Positions 35,365 through 43,754 of a stretch of 46,529 nt of DNA are shown one piece after another. Position 1 is the stretch's first letter. Each line of letters begins with the position of its first letter. The notes beneath the pieces were generated by a model. It was not told the origin of the DNA, searched no databases, and worked only from the letters and a program-made list of their open reading frames with translations. Source of the DNA: an uncultured Alphaproteobacteria bacterium (lineage in GTDB: Bacteria > Pseudomonadota > Alphaproteobacteria > RF32 > CAG-239); assembly GCA_944392865.1 (NCBI GenBank), contig CALXYD010000009.1, positions 1 through 46,529 on the forward strand, written 5' to 3'. The translations under genes were made by a program, and so were the position numbers.

Positions 35365-37230
35365 TTATGATTTCCCGGTCTGACCCTGTTCACGAATTTT
35401 TTTCAAAAATAACACATCCGCTTTACCCGGCCTTTTTTGCCGCACCGTTATCATCTTTTCCGGCTCGCTTTCATGCAGCTTTGCCAATTTATTCCTCACG
35501 CCTTCCAAACAAGTCTGCACATGTGATTTGCATGAAGGCACCTTGGCATCTATAAATCCGGCAATTTTATTCAGTTTTTCCGGCATATAAAAAGCATCAA
35601 CAATATTTTCCATATGCTCATCAACTATTTTGTCAATAACCTCCATCGGTTGTTTCCTGCAATATTGCAACAAAACTTCCTTTTGTGTTTCTCTGTTGTA
35701 GTCCTTTTCATTTTCGGCAATCCTACCGCTGATATCATACCCTGCTCCTTTAGCCGCCGTTAATCCGACCAAATCGCAAAGAGCCTCCACCTCTGCCGAT
35801 GTCCCGTTGCCTTGCATTTTATCATTTATCATCTGATGACAAATTTCATGCCCTAAAACCACGGCCAGGCTGTCATCGCTCCGCTCGGCGGATTGTTGGT
35901 TAATAATAATCAGAACATTACCGTTCTTATCAGACTTCGTACACCCGCCGGGCAACCCGTTATCCGGGGTTTGTAATCCAAAGGTAGAAGAAAACTCAAT
36001 TACGCCGTCATTCTCTCGGACATAACCTTTTTCCAACATGAAATCTTTTATCTGCTTGTTGGCGGAATTACCGCCTCGGCACAGATTACCGATAATTTTT
36101 TGCAACTTTTCCGCATTTCTGCCCGAACTGCCGAAATCAGAAATTTCCTGTGAACCAAAAAATTTATATTTCCCCGAAGATTGCATAAACAAACCCTCCA
36201 GAACAGACTTGTCTTCCTCAGACAGCAGGCCGTCAACACTCTGACGATAAACCTCACGGCAGGCATTTCTCAAATTTTGCTGTTTCCTTTTCTCTTCCAC
36301 ACAATCTGCAATCATACCGCCGACATCAATAATCGCTCCTTGCCGCACCTCTCCGCTTTTGGCGTAAGAAAGCACCACATCGCTTTCTTCTCTTGCCCCC
36401 AAACCATTAAAGCCGATAAGCAGCGGTTCGCCGTTTTCATTGCGTTTACCCGTCCAAAACATGGCATGGTGCGGATTGCCTTTTTTATCATTCAAAATAA
36501 CAATCGCCCCGGGACGAACAGCCTCTCGTTCCACAATCTGCCCGAAAGTTTGTTGTCCGTCGGTATGAAAAATATGTTTTCCCATACCTTTGCTTTCATT
36601 TTGCAATTCCCGCATAAAGGGAGAAGTATTGGCAGGTATATCTTCCCGCCAAAAGCCTAGTTCATATTTATCACTGATTTTTTGCAGACTTTCGGTAATC
36701 CCTTTCAGGCAATAGCCTTCCCGCGAGGCATTCATCTCCGCCTGCGCTTTCAATTTAGCATGTTTCGGCACAATCAGATTATCTATAACACAATCCGTCC
36801 GGTGTTTTCTTTCTTCTTCCGGCAAATGGTTAAAAATTTCATTAGCCAAATCATTATATTGTTGTTTTAGTTCGCTTTTCCGGATAGTGTCTTTTTCACT
36901 TCGTATTTGCCTTGTAAGAGAAAACAGCTTTTCGCCGCCGCCGGAAAAATTTTCAGTTGCATAAGCTCTGACCACTTCATCTTTAACAAAATCATAAAAC
37001 TTGCCTTGCGCCTCTTCAAATGATATTCCCAGATTTTTACTCATATCTCTGCTTATAACATCGCGAACATAATCCTGCCAGCGCGCAGACGCTTGTGAAA
37101 AAGGGATACCCGTCCCGACATTGCGCTTATAATCGTCCATCTGCAGCCAACGCTGCTCAACATCGGTAATCAACTCCGCCATAATCTGATCAACATCAGG
37201 AATGTTTTTTTCACTTTCCTCTATCATCAT
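35365..37230 (-). CDS. Large protein with an HExxH metallopeptidase-like site and a possible papain-like domain
   Basis: A 621-residue protein with no signal peptide. The C-terminal half has VVLGHEICHQ (HExxH at 461-465), then E480 or E482 and Cys-Asp (485-486) leading to LVGLTAAKGAGYD. That pattern is like the M48-type HExxH plus ExxxD arrangement, so zinc binding is likely. The N-terminal half has EGYCLKGITE (C174) and, about 70 residues later, RPGAIVILND and HHAMFWTG (H254, H255), which resembles an NlpC/P60 or CHAP-type Cys-His site. This second reading is tentative. AAGGG precedes the ATG, and a near-consensus promoter lies 32 bases upstream. Substrates are unknown; a secreted effector or toxin-like enzyme is one possibility. 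Confidence 0.75.
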   Translation of the reverse strand: MMIEESEKNIPDVDQIMAELITDVEQRWLQMDDYKRNVGTGIPFSQASARWQDYVRDVISRDMSKNLGISFEEAQGKFYDFVKDEVVRAYATENFSGGGEKLFSLTRQIRSEKDTIRKSELKQQYNDLANEIFNHLPEEERKHRTDCVIDNLIVPKHAKLKAQAEMNASREGYCLKGITESLQKISDKYELGFWREDIPANTSPFMRELQNESKGMGKHIFHTDGQQTFGQIVEREAVRPGAIVILNDKKGNPHHAMFWTGKRNENGEPLLIGFNGLGAREESDVVLSYAKSGEVRQGAIIDVGGMIADCVEEKRKQQNLRNACREVYRQSVDGLLSEEDKSVLEGLFMQSSGKYKFFGSQEISDFGSSGRNAEKLQKIIGNLCRGGNSANKQIKDFMLEKGYVRENDGVIEFSSTFGLQTPDNGLPGGCTKSDKNGNVLIIINQQSAERSDDSLAVVLGHEICHQMINDKMQGNGTSAEVEALCDLVGLTAAKGAGYDISGRIAENEKDYNRETQKEVLLQYCRKQPMEVIDKIVDEHMENIVDAFYMPEKLNKIAGFIDAKVPSCKSHVQTCLEGVRNKLAKLHESEPEKMITVRQKRPGKADVLFLKKIREQGQTGKS

Positions 37231-37397
37231 CGTTACCCTTTTTCTATAAAAACATACACAAAGTATACCTCATTTACACCTGATAGTCAATCTGTTAAAT
37301 AAACATCAAAAAATTAAAAACATATCCCCGGCAATAAAAGGACAAAGCAAACTAAAATAAATTATTATGTTCTAAACAAAAAAACGTCATAAAAAAA
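37231..37397. other. AT-rich intergenic region between gene 35365-37230 and tRNA-Arg
   Basis: It holds only the promoter at 37262-37290 for the gene to the left and a T-run on the minus strand just past the tRNA 3' end. No integrase, second copy of the tRNA 3' end or open frame with a ribosome site is visible. Confidence 0.55.
37262..37290 (-). promoter_or_regulatory. Promoter of gene 35365-37230
   Basis: On the minus strand, TTGACT (37290-37285), a 17-base spacer and TATACT (37267-37262). The leader is about 25 bases. It is close to consensus. Confidence 0.75.
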
Positions 37398-37474
37398 TGG
37401 TGTCAGCGGCGGGACTCGAACCCACTACCCACAGTTTAGGAAACTGTTGCTCTATCCTGATGAGCTACGCCGAC
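37398..37474 (-). tRNA. tRNA-Arg, anticodon CCT
   Basis: The minus strand reads GTCGGCG for the 5' acceptor strand and CGCTGAC, then A and CCA, for the 3' side. They pair with one G-U. The D arm, a 5-bp anticodon stem (ACAGT/ACTGT) with loop TTCCTAA, and a canonical T arm (GTGGG TTCGAGT CCCGC) are all present. The anticodon CCT reads AGG arginine codons. The CCA end is encoded. A run of seven T follows the CCA. Confidence 0.96.
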
Positions 37475-37558
37475 AACCTGATAATTGACTACCGCCAAAA
37501 ACCGCAAAATGCAAGCAAAATTTTTAATCGCCGCACCAAAAACGCCGAATAAAATCTC

Positions 37559-39148
37559 TCAAGCCATCGCCGCACGGATAAGCTCTTGCGCGTATGGTGT
37601 TTGCGGCCGCTTAAAAATATCGTCTGCGCTGCCGTATTCAACAATCCGCCCATGTCGCATAACCGCCACCTCGTGTGCAATCGCCCGCACCGCTCGCATA
37701 TCATGTGAAATAAACAAATAGGAAATTCCCGTCGCCTGTTGAATTTTCCTGAGCAACGTCAAAATCTCCGCCTGCACCGTAACATCAAGCGCCGATGTCG
37801 GCTCATCCAAAATCATAATTTTCGGCTTGATAATCAATGCTCGGGCAATGGCAATCCGCTGACGTTGTCCGCCCGAAAACTCATGCGGATACTTATTTAA
37901 AATCCCCTCATCTGCCAACCCGACCGCCGCCAAAACCTGCTTAACACGCTCATTCTCCTCAGCCGGCGACAATTCCGAAAAATGCACTTTCAGCCCTTCC
38001 GCCACAATTTCCCGCACCGTCATCCGCGGATTAAGTGAATTATACGGGTCTTGAAAAACCACCTGCACATTCTTGCGAAAATCCTTCTCATTGCGGATAT
38101 GCACCGATTTCGCCGTCAAAATCTCCCCTTTGTAACGGATTAAATCAGCCAGACACATTCCGAGCGTCGTTTTTCCCGAACCAGATTCGCCGACAATACC
38201 GAGCGTTTTGCCTTCGTAAAGCGCCAATGACACATCTTGCACCGCCCGTATTTCTTTCAACGTTTTCCCGAACAAACTCTTCTTCAACGGAAAGCTGACC
38301 GCAATATGCCGCGCCTCCATAACCTTGCGCGACTCAAAATCCGCCCGCGGCGCAACACGATAAAATGCCGCCAACAGCTCTTTCGTATAGGGGTGCATCG
38401 GCGCATTAAAAATATTGCCGACGCTTCCCTGCTCCACAATAACCCCATGGCGCATAACCAACACGCGGTTGGCGATTTTCCGCACCAGGGTCAAATCATG
38501 AGAAATAAAAATAACCGCCATTCCGAATTTCTGTTTAAGCCGCAAAATCAAATCCAAAATCTGCCGTTGCACGGTAACGTCAAGCGCCGTCGTCGGCTCG
38601 TCGGCAATCAGCACTTTCGGACGATTCGCCACAGCCATCGCAATCATTACCCGCTGGCGTTGTCCGCCGGAAAGTTCAAACGGATACGCATTCATCCGCT
38701 CATCAGCATTTTCAATACCGGCCAGCCGTAACAAATAGCGCGCTCTTGCCCAGGCGCGCCGCGCCGATACTTTTTTATGCGCGCGGATAATCTCCGCCAC
38801 CTGCTCGCCGACCTTCTGCAACGGATTAAGCGAACTCATCGGTTCTTGAAAAATCATACTGATTTCATTACCGCGAATACTCTGCCATTCCGTTTCCGAT
38901 AAAGCCGTCAGCTCTTTTCCTTCAAACAAAATGGAATTGGTACTTTTATACAGAACCTTTTTCGGGTCAATCAGCCCCATCAGCGATAGCGCCGTAACCG
39001 ACTTTCCCGAACCGGACTCGCCGACAATCGCCAACACTTCGCCGCTGTTCAGTGCAAAACTGCTGTTATACACTGCCGAAAACATCCCGCCGTCTGCGTT
39101 AATAAAGCGGACATTCAGGCTCTTTACTTCTAACACCGGTTCCGTCAT
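37559..39148 (-). CDS. yejF: Peptide ABC transporter, tandem ATP-binding protein (YejF type)
   Basis: A 529-residue protein with two full ABC ATPase domains that power oligopeptide import. Domain one has Walker A GESGSGKS (43-50), signature ELSGGQRQR and Walker B VLIADEPTTALD. Domain two has GESGSGKT, FSGGQRQRIAIARAL and MILDEPTSALD. Each is followed by a helical tail typical of Opp/Dpp-type ATPases. The fused form is characteristic of YejF, which with YejE and YejB transports peptides such as microcin C. Its ATG overlaps the yejE stop by four bases. The binding protein YejA and permease YejB are not in this window. Confidence 0.93.
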   Translation of the reverse strand: MTEPVLEVKSLNVRFINADGGMFSAVYNSSFALNSGEVLAIVGESGSGKSVTALSLMGLIDPKKVLYKSTNSILFEGKELTALSETEWQSIRGNEISMIFQEPMSSLNPLQKVGEQVAEIIRAHKKVSARRAWARARYLLRLAGIENADERMNAYPFELSGGQRQRVMIAMAVANRPKVLIADEPTTALDVTVQRQILDLILRLKQKFGMAVIFISHDLTLVRKIANRVLVMRHGVIVEQGSVGNIFNAPMHPYTKELLAAFYRVAPRADFESRKVMEARHIAVSFPLKKSLFGKTLKEIRAVQDVSLALYEGKTLGIVGESGSGKTTLGMCLADLIRYKGEILTAKSVHIRNEKDFRKNVQVVFQDPYNSLNPRMTVREIVAEGLKVHFSELSPAEENERVKQVLAAVGLADEGILNKYPHEFSGGQRQRIAIARALIIKPKIMILDEPTSALDVTVQAEILTLLRKIQQATGISYLFISHDMRAVRAIAHEVAVMRHGRIVEYGSADDIFKRPQTPYAQELIRAAMA

Positions 39149-40140
39149 CGCCGCCTCTTATCCATAGCATCGCGAACGCCCTCGCCGATAAAAATCAGCG
39201 CCGTCAGCAATATTGAAAGCACAAAAAAGATACTGAGCCCAATCCAGGGAGCCTGTAAATTATCTTTTCCCTGTCGCACCAAATCACCCAGCGACGGATA
39301 CTCATGTCCCAACCCCAATCCGAGAAAATCCAACGCCGTCAGCGCCACAATCGCCCCCGCCAGAATAAACGGCACAAATGTAACCGTCGTAACCAGCGCA
39401 TTCGGCAGAATATGCCGGAGAATAATCCGGAAATTGCCCACGCCGATAGCTTTTGCCGCCTTAACATACTCAAAATTGCGCGCCCGTAAAAATTCCGCCC
39501 GCACCATTCCCGTCAGTTCCGTCCACGAAAACAACAGCAAAATGAATAACAACGTCCAAAACGTCGGCATAAACACGCTCGCCACAATAATCAAGATGAA
39601 CATCTGCGGCATGGAATCCCATATTTCAATAATCCGTTGCAAAATAATATCCGTTTTGCCGCCGAAATACCCCTGCACCGCTCCGACAAACACTCCGATA
39701 AACGATGACAACAGCGTCAGCAACATTGCAAATGCAAATGACAATCGGATACCGTATAAAAGCCGCGCCACAATATCGCGCCCTTCTTCGTCCGTCCCCA
39801 GCCAATGCCTTTTTGACGGCGCCGCCGGAAACGGCTCATTAAGTTCATAATCAACCGTATTGTAAGAAAACGGGATAAGCGGCATAATCATATACCCTTC
39901 CGCCTCAATATTTTTGCGGATAAATTCGTCTTTATAATTCGCCTCGGTCGGAAAATCCCCGCCAAACCGCGCATCAGTATACACCTTGAATATCGGAAAC
40001 AGATACTCGCCCTGATATTTCATCAAAACCGGCTTGTCATTGGCAATAAATTCGGCAATCAACGACAAAAACAGCATTACCGCCATCAGGCAAAACGCCG
40101 CCCGTCCCCTTTTATTTTTTATATATTTGCCGCCAGCCAT
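39145..40140 (-). CDS. yejE: Peptide ABC transporter permease (YejE type)
   Basis: A 331-residue inner membrane permease. The N-terminus has one transmembrane helix followed by the YejE-specific phrase LSLIAEFIANDKPVLMKYQGEYLFP. A periplasmic stretch and then HWLGTDEEGRDIVARLLYGIRLS lead into the five-helix DppC-like core. The EAA-type loop reads ARNFEYVKAAKAIGVGNFRIILRHILPN and is the ATPase contact. A partner permease, YejB, is needed but absent upstream: the next gene is an unrelated membrane protein. No strong ribosome site is seen before the ATG; TGAGAATAAG is the best. Confidence 0.92.
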   Translation of the reverse strand: MAGGKYIKNKRGRAAFCLMAVMLFLSLIAEFIANDKPVLMKYQGEYLFPIFKVYTDARFGGDFPTEANYKDEFIRKNIEAEGYMIMPLIPFSYNTVDYELNEPFPAAPSKRHWLGTDEEGRDIVARLLYGIRLSFAFAMLLTLLSSFIGVFVGAVQGYFGGKTDIILQRIIEIWDSMPQMFILIIVASVFMPTFWTLLFILLLFSWTELTGMVRAEFLRARNFEYVKAAKAIGVGNFRIILRHILPNALVTTVTFVPFILAGAIVALTALDFLGLGLGHEYPSLGDLVRQGKDNLQAPWIGLSIFFVLSILLTALIFIGEGVRDAMDKRRR

Positions 40141-40214
40141 CTTATTCTCATATTCATCAACACTTAAGGCAACATATACCCCCGCTTAATTGCAAAATCA
40201 AGCGCGAACTGCCG

Positions 40215-42548
40215 TTATTCCGCAGTATTTGCCGCCGGCGCATTGCCTGCCGGAACAACCGGCACAACCGCCGCTGCGGGAACTTCCGCCATGGGCAGGA
40301 CATTTTGCACAGCCGGTATCGCTCCCTCCTGTCCGGACGCTATATCTGCTGCCGGTATCGCTCCCGCCTGACCGGCCGGCATATCTATCGTTGGAACTTC
40401 AACGGCCTGCTCCGCCGGTATCTCTGCCGCCGGAACGCCATTTGGCACGGTTGCGGGAACGACTTGTGCCGGAACAACTTGAGGCGGCAAATTTCCTTGC
40501 GCCGGAATATGTGGCGCATTTCCCGCTTTATCAACAACACCGACATCGCCATACGAACGCAACTCGCCGTTATCGTCTAATTCCATAATCAGCTTGTCCG
40601 TTGGCGCAAAAACCTTATTGCTCTCCTGCAAAACAGGCTGTACCGCTTTTTCCGGTATAGCAGGCTTTGGCCTAGCCGCAACTTCTGCCGCTTTTGCTTG
40701 ATAAGATTGACTCTTCTGTTTGTAAATTTCATACCAGTCGCGATAGTTAGCCGCAATATTGGAAATCTTGCTCCCGCGCAAAACCGCATTGTTAATCAAA
40801 TTCTGCTTAAGGCTGATTGCCTCTTCCTCTTGCATTTTCATATTGTCAATCGTATAGCAATAATCCTGATACCGGATAAGTGTCTTGGTAAAATCGCTTG
40901 CCAGACAGACATTTGCGTTAATCAAAAAGCGTGGTCTTTTGCCTTTGCGAATACCCAGACTGACCAACTGGTCTTTTACAAAATTGGCATACCTCCCGCC
41001 GGACATATCTGCCAATTCGCGAATATTGCTGACCCCTTGGACAATAACATCGGTTTTATTGTTCTTCGGGCTTGCTTTAACCGCATCCATATACTCCTGC
41101 AATTTGCCGATAACGCACTTTGCCTGATCAGCGTATGCTTTTCTCTTCTCGTCAATTCCGCCCCTTGCCAGAGAATTGTCGTTCAATGCCACCCATTCCT
41201 TGCGCGGCTTGAGATTGCAAAATTCGTCATACATATAAATATCCGACGGCAAATCAACATAAATCATATAGACCTGCCCGCCCTTGTCTTTCAGAAAATC
41301 TTTTGCCGCAACATTCAGCAGGTCAATCGCGCCTTCCTGCGAAATACGCCGATTCTCTGCCGTTACCTTATATCCTTTAATCGACGACATACTCGCCAAT
41401 GTTTTCGCTATGGAGTTTAAGTCCCTGTTTTTCATACTCAACACCCACTCCGCCAACAAAGCATAGATATTCTGCTCCAGCGATTTGCTCTTATCGTAAA
41501 GCGGTATCGTCTTATAGCTCTTCACCACACAACGGTCGGTATTAAAATTATTGCCGGTAATACACAAATTAAATCCCGGCATGGCGTATGTGCTGAGCCC
41601 GTAACCGCTTTCACGCAGATATTCATAAAGCCGGTTTTCTTCCAGGCTCAGATAATCCAACCCGCCGTGAATGAAATCCCACTCGTTGATAAATTCGGAA
41701 TAACCGCGATTGCCGCTTGTCGTACTCGTATAATCAACCTGATTGAAAATATCTATCACATTGCTCATCGTATCATTTTTCTTAACAAACGCGTTCGGAT
41801 AGATTTCAAAATCGTTAATCGCATAAAAACCAATCATCAAATCGCGCAGCTCACGGAAATTATGGTCGCGCACGGTATTTAAAAATTGATAGGAGGGAAA
41901 CTTCGGCAACATCAGATAAACCAAATTTCCGTTTCTGTCCTTTCCGGCGCTTTGCGGCAATGCGCGCACCTCATTATATTCGTTTTTCGGCTGTGCAATA
42001 AATTCATTGTTTTTAATGCCGATACCGCCGGCAACGGCTAAAACCATAGTAACAAACAACATTGCAAATGTTGAACGGAATGCAAAAAAGACAATCACCC
42101 CAAGCAATAATCCGACCAGCCATGTACTCGGAACAATCCCGATAAACGTAAGCCAGCTTGCTTTCTTCTCCAACCATTTCTCAATAAACGTATTCACATC
42201 AAACAATGCAAATTGATTAAAGAAAGCCACCGTAATCAACAGGGTAACCACCGCGCACACCACATTTTGCACGTCTTTTGAAAACGATAATATCAGCATC
42301 AATAACAGCGCTGCCACAAAAACGCCGCCGCATATTGCCGCAATTGCCTGGTTAGGCTCGCCGTTTTCCAAAAGCTTGCCGTTAATTGAGTAAACAAACA
42401 TAACAAAATCAAGCGTAAACAACAAAAAGATATAAAAAGCGCGCAACACCTTATCATAAAAATGGTTGGCATTCCCCGACCAACTGGCAAAACGGCTGGA
42501 GCGGCTTTTTTTTCTTAACACCAACGGCTGATTTGTTCCCTCGTTCAT
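40215..42548 (-). CDS. Membrane protein resembling a degenerate sulfatase/alkaline-phosphatase-fold enzyme
   Basis: A 777-residue protein. Five transmembrane helices (about 36-55, 67-89, 95-112, 132-157 and 159-178) precede a periplasmic domain and a Pro/Ala-rich tail (from about 625) with repeated VPA and IPA blocks. The domain follows the order of membrane sulfatases and lipoteichoic-acid-synthase-like enzymes: NLVYLMLPKFPSY (209-220), FEIYPNAFVKKNDTMSNV (247-264), MIYVDLPSDIYMYDEFC (428-444) and DVIVQGVSN (500-508). At the places where family members have metal-binding Asp or His (usually LDEFPS, HxxxPHxP and GDHG), this protein has Lys, Asp, Ser or Val-Ser. I infer a pseudoenzyme; the resemblance is from memory and untested. 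AGAGGT precedes the ATG. Confidence 0.7.
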   Translation of the reverse strand: MNEGTNQPLVLRKKSRSSRFASWSGNANHFYDKVLRAFYIFLLFTLDFVMFVYSINGKLLENGEPNQAIAAICGGVFVAALLLMLILSFSKDVQNVVCAVVTLLITVAFFNQFALFDVNTFIEKWLEKKASWLTFIGIVPSTWLVGLLLGVIVFFAFRSTFAMLFVTMVLAVAGGIGIKNNEFIAQPKNEYNEVRALPQSAGKDRNGNLVYLMLPKFPSYQFLNTVRDHNFRELRDLMIGFYAINDFEIYPNAFVKKNDTMSNVIDIFNQVDYTSTTSGNRGYSEFINEWDFIHGGLDYLSLEENRLYEYLRESGYGLSTYAMPGFNLCITGNNFNTDRCVVKSYKTIPLYDKSKSLEQNIYALLAEWVLSMKNRDLNSIAKTLASMSSIKGYKVTAENRRISQEGAIDLLNVAAKDFLKDKGGQVYMIYVDLPSDIYMYDEFCNLKPRKEWVALNDNSLARGGIDEKRKAYADQAKCVIGKLQEYMDAVKASPKNNKTDVIVQGVSNIRELADMSGGRYANFVKDQLVSLGIRKGKRPRFLINANVCLASDFTKTLIRYQDYCYTIDNMKMQEEEAISLKQNLINNAVLRGSKISNIAANYRDWYEIYKQKSQSYQAKAAEVAARPKPAIPEKAVQPVLQESNKVFAPTDKLIMELDDNGELRSYGDVGVVDKAGNAPHIPAQGNLPPQVVPAQVVPATVPNGVPAAEIPAEQAVEVPTIDMPAGQAGAIPAADIASGQEGAIPAVQNVLPMAEVPAAAVVPVVPAGNAPAANTAE

Positions 42549-42661
42549 AATGACCTCTGCTAAAATTAAACTTTTATTTCAATATAGACCCTATTGCTAA
42601 ATAAAAGCTTAACCGCTTTAAATTCCTGTCATTTTTTCTAAAAAAATAAACACTATTACAC

Positions 42662-42689
42662 TTGAAATTAAAAAAAAATCCCTTATACT
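42662..42689 (+). promoter_or_regulatory. ssrA promoter
   Basis: TTGAAA (42662-42667), a 16-base spacer and TATACT (42684-42689). Transcription would begin near 42696, right at the start of the acceptor piece. Confidence 0.75.
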
Positions 42690-42695
42690 CGCATA

Positions 42696-43000
42696 CAGTT
42701 TACGGTTCACGCCGCAAACTCTGATACGAAAAGCCGTATGAAATAGATATATTGGACCCGGGGGCGGTACCCGGCACCTCCACCAGTTTTTTACGGGGGT
42801 GAAACAGGTTTGACAGTGTATAGTAAAGATATGTGGGCTGTATTCGGCAAGACACCACCGTTATCGGTTCAAATCAAATAAACGCAAATGATAATTTTGC
42901 ACCTGTTGCCGTAGCCGCATAAGGCAAAGCAACAAAATAAATTCTTCTGATTATGGTTAATCGGGAGTGGGGAAGGAGCCGCCCAGCAACAGAAGGGCTC
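42696..43000 (+). ncRNA. ssrA: Transfer-messenger RNA, permuted two-piece form
   Basis: tmRNA rescues stalled ribosomes and tags the unfinished protein. The gene is permuted. The acceptor part comes first and ends CACCTCCACCA at 42785. After nine bases the coding part starts GGGGGTGAAACAGG at 42795. GGGGGTG pairs with CACCTCC, giving the G-U third pair that marks alanine identity. The tag frame at 42884-42922 reads ANDNFAPVAVAA then TAA. The T loop is GGCGGTA rather than the usual TTCGANT. The 3' end is set by the terminator. The exact mature ends are approximate. sspB follows directly. Confidence 0.95.
42884..42922 (+). other. tmRNA proteolysis tag reading frame
   Basis: Twelve codons from the resume codon GCA encode ANDNFAPVAVAA and end in TAA. 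With the alanine carried on the tRNA-like part, the tag is A plus these twelve. The ANDN start and the small hydrophobic AA end match alphaproteobacterial tags recognised by SspB and ClpX. Confidence 0.93.
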
Positions 43001-43009
43001 ATTTTATTT
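42976..43009 (+). terminator. Probable ssrA 3'-end hairpin/terminator
   Basis: GAGCC (42976-42980) pairs with GGCTC (42996-43000) over a 15-base loop and is followed by ATTTTATTT. The stem is short, so it may act as a weak terminator or a processing site, with some read-through into sspB. Confidence 0.5.
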
Positions 43010-43036
43010 AACCGCAAAAAAGAAAGATATTGGGTT

Positions 43037-43501
43037 ATGAGTGAATTTGTAGATGAAATAAATTATGACAAGCTGATAGAAAAAGCCTTAAAGCAAGTCG
43101 TTGTTGAGGCCTTAAAAATTGCCGAAGCCCAGGGGCTTCCCGGCGAAAATCACTTCTACATCACTTTTAAGACCAACCACCCCGGCACGATTATTCCGCG
43201 CGACTTGCAAATTCAATACCCGGAAAGTATGACCATCGTTTTGCAACACCAGTATGCCAATCTTGTTGTCGGCTCAGAGTCCTTTTCAGTTGAATTAAGC
43301 TTTGGCGGCAGAGCCCAGACATTAGTCATTCCTTACGACGCTATAACCTATTTTGCCGACCCGTATGCCAAATTCGGTTTAAGTTTCTCTTTCTATGAAA
43401 ACGGCGACGCCCATTCGTTAGACGAGATTGAACCCGAGAAAAAAGTTTCCGGCGAAACCGCCCAGATTATTTCCTTTGACAGTTTCCGAAAGAAAAAATA
43501 A
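43037..43501 (+). CDS. sspB: SspB-family ClpXP adaptor (alphaproteobacterial type)
   Basis: SspB tethers ssrA-tagged proteins to the ClpXP protease. The 154-residue product fits the alphaproteobacterial form. It has an N-terminal helix, HFYITFKTNHPGTIIPRDLQIQYPESMTIVLQHQY (about 41-75, read in pieces), and RAQTLVIPYDAITYFADPYAKFGLSF, the substrate-binding sheet end. A short flexible tail closes it with a basic IISFDSFRKKK, which would serve as the ClpX contact. I start at the ATG at 43037: the family begins just before the DxIxYDKLIEKAL helix, and the in-frame upstream codons lie within ssrA. The stop overlaps the next gene by one base. Confidence 0.9.
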   Translation: MSEFVDEINYDKLIEKALKQVVVEALKIAEAQGLPGENHFYITFKTNHPGTIIPRDLQIQYPESMTIVLQHQYANLVVGSESFSVELSFGGRAQTLVIPYDAITYFADPYAKFGLSFSFYENGDAHSLDEIEPEKKVSGETAQIISFDSFRKKK

Positions 43502-43734
43502 TGCAAAAATTCTCCGTCGTCATCGCCGGCAAACACTACACCAGTATCTCTTTGGAAGAAGAATTTTACCGCCAGCTGAATATCTTGGCCTTGGAACAAC
43601 ACCGCCCGATAAACGATTTGATTACCGAAGTTGACAAGACCCGCACCATACCGAATTTATCTTCGGCTTTGCGCCTTTACGTCCTGCGCACTTTACTGCA
43701 AAAGCTGGAAAAAAAAGAAGAATTATCGGACTAG
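43501..43734 (+). CDS. Ribbon-helix-helix domain protein (RHH_4 type)
   Basis: A 77-residue protein that matches the alphaproteobacterial ribbon-helix-helix family (PF13467). It has GKHYTSISLEEEFYRQLNILA at the N-terminus, PINDLITEVDKT for the second helix and NLSSALRLYVL for the last. The fold usually binds DNA as a dimer through the N-terminal strand (HYTSIS). No DNA target is known for this group. It overlaps sspB by one base, so the two are coupled. It is followed after 20 bases by a convergent gene on the other strand. Confidence 0.88.
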   Translation: MQKFSVVIAGKHYTSISLEEEFYRQLNILALEQHRPINDLITEVDKTRTIPNLSSALRLYVLRTLLQKLEKKEELSD

Positions 43735-43754
43735 CGTCCCGCCTGCCGGAAAAA

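Noticed and set aside
37398..37474. Prophage or integrative element attachment at the tRNA
   Set aside because: No integrase gene and no second copy of the tRNA 3' end within the window.
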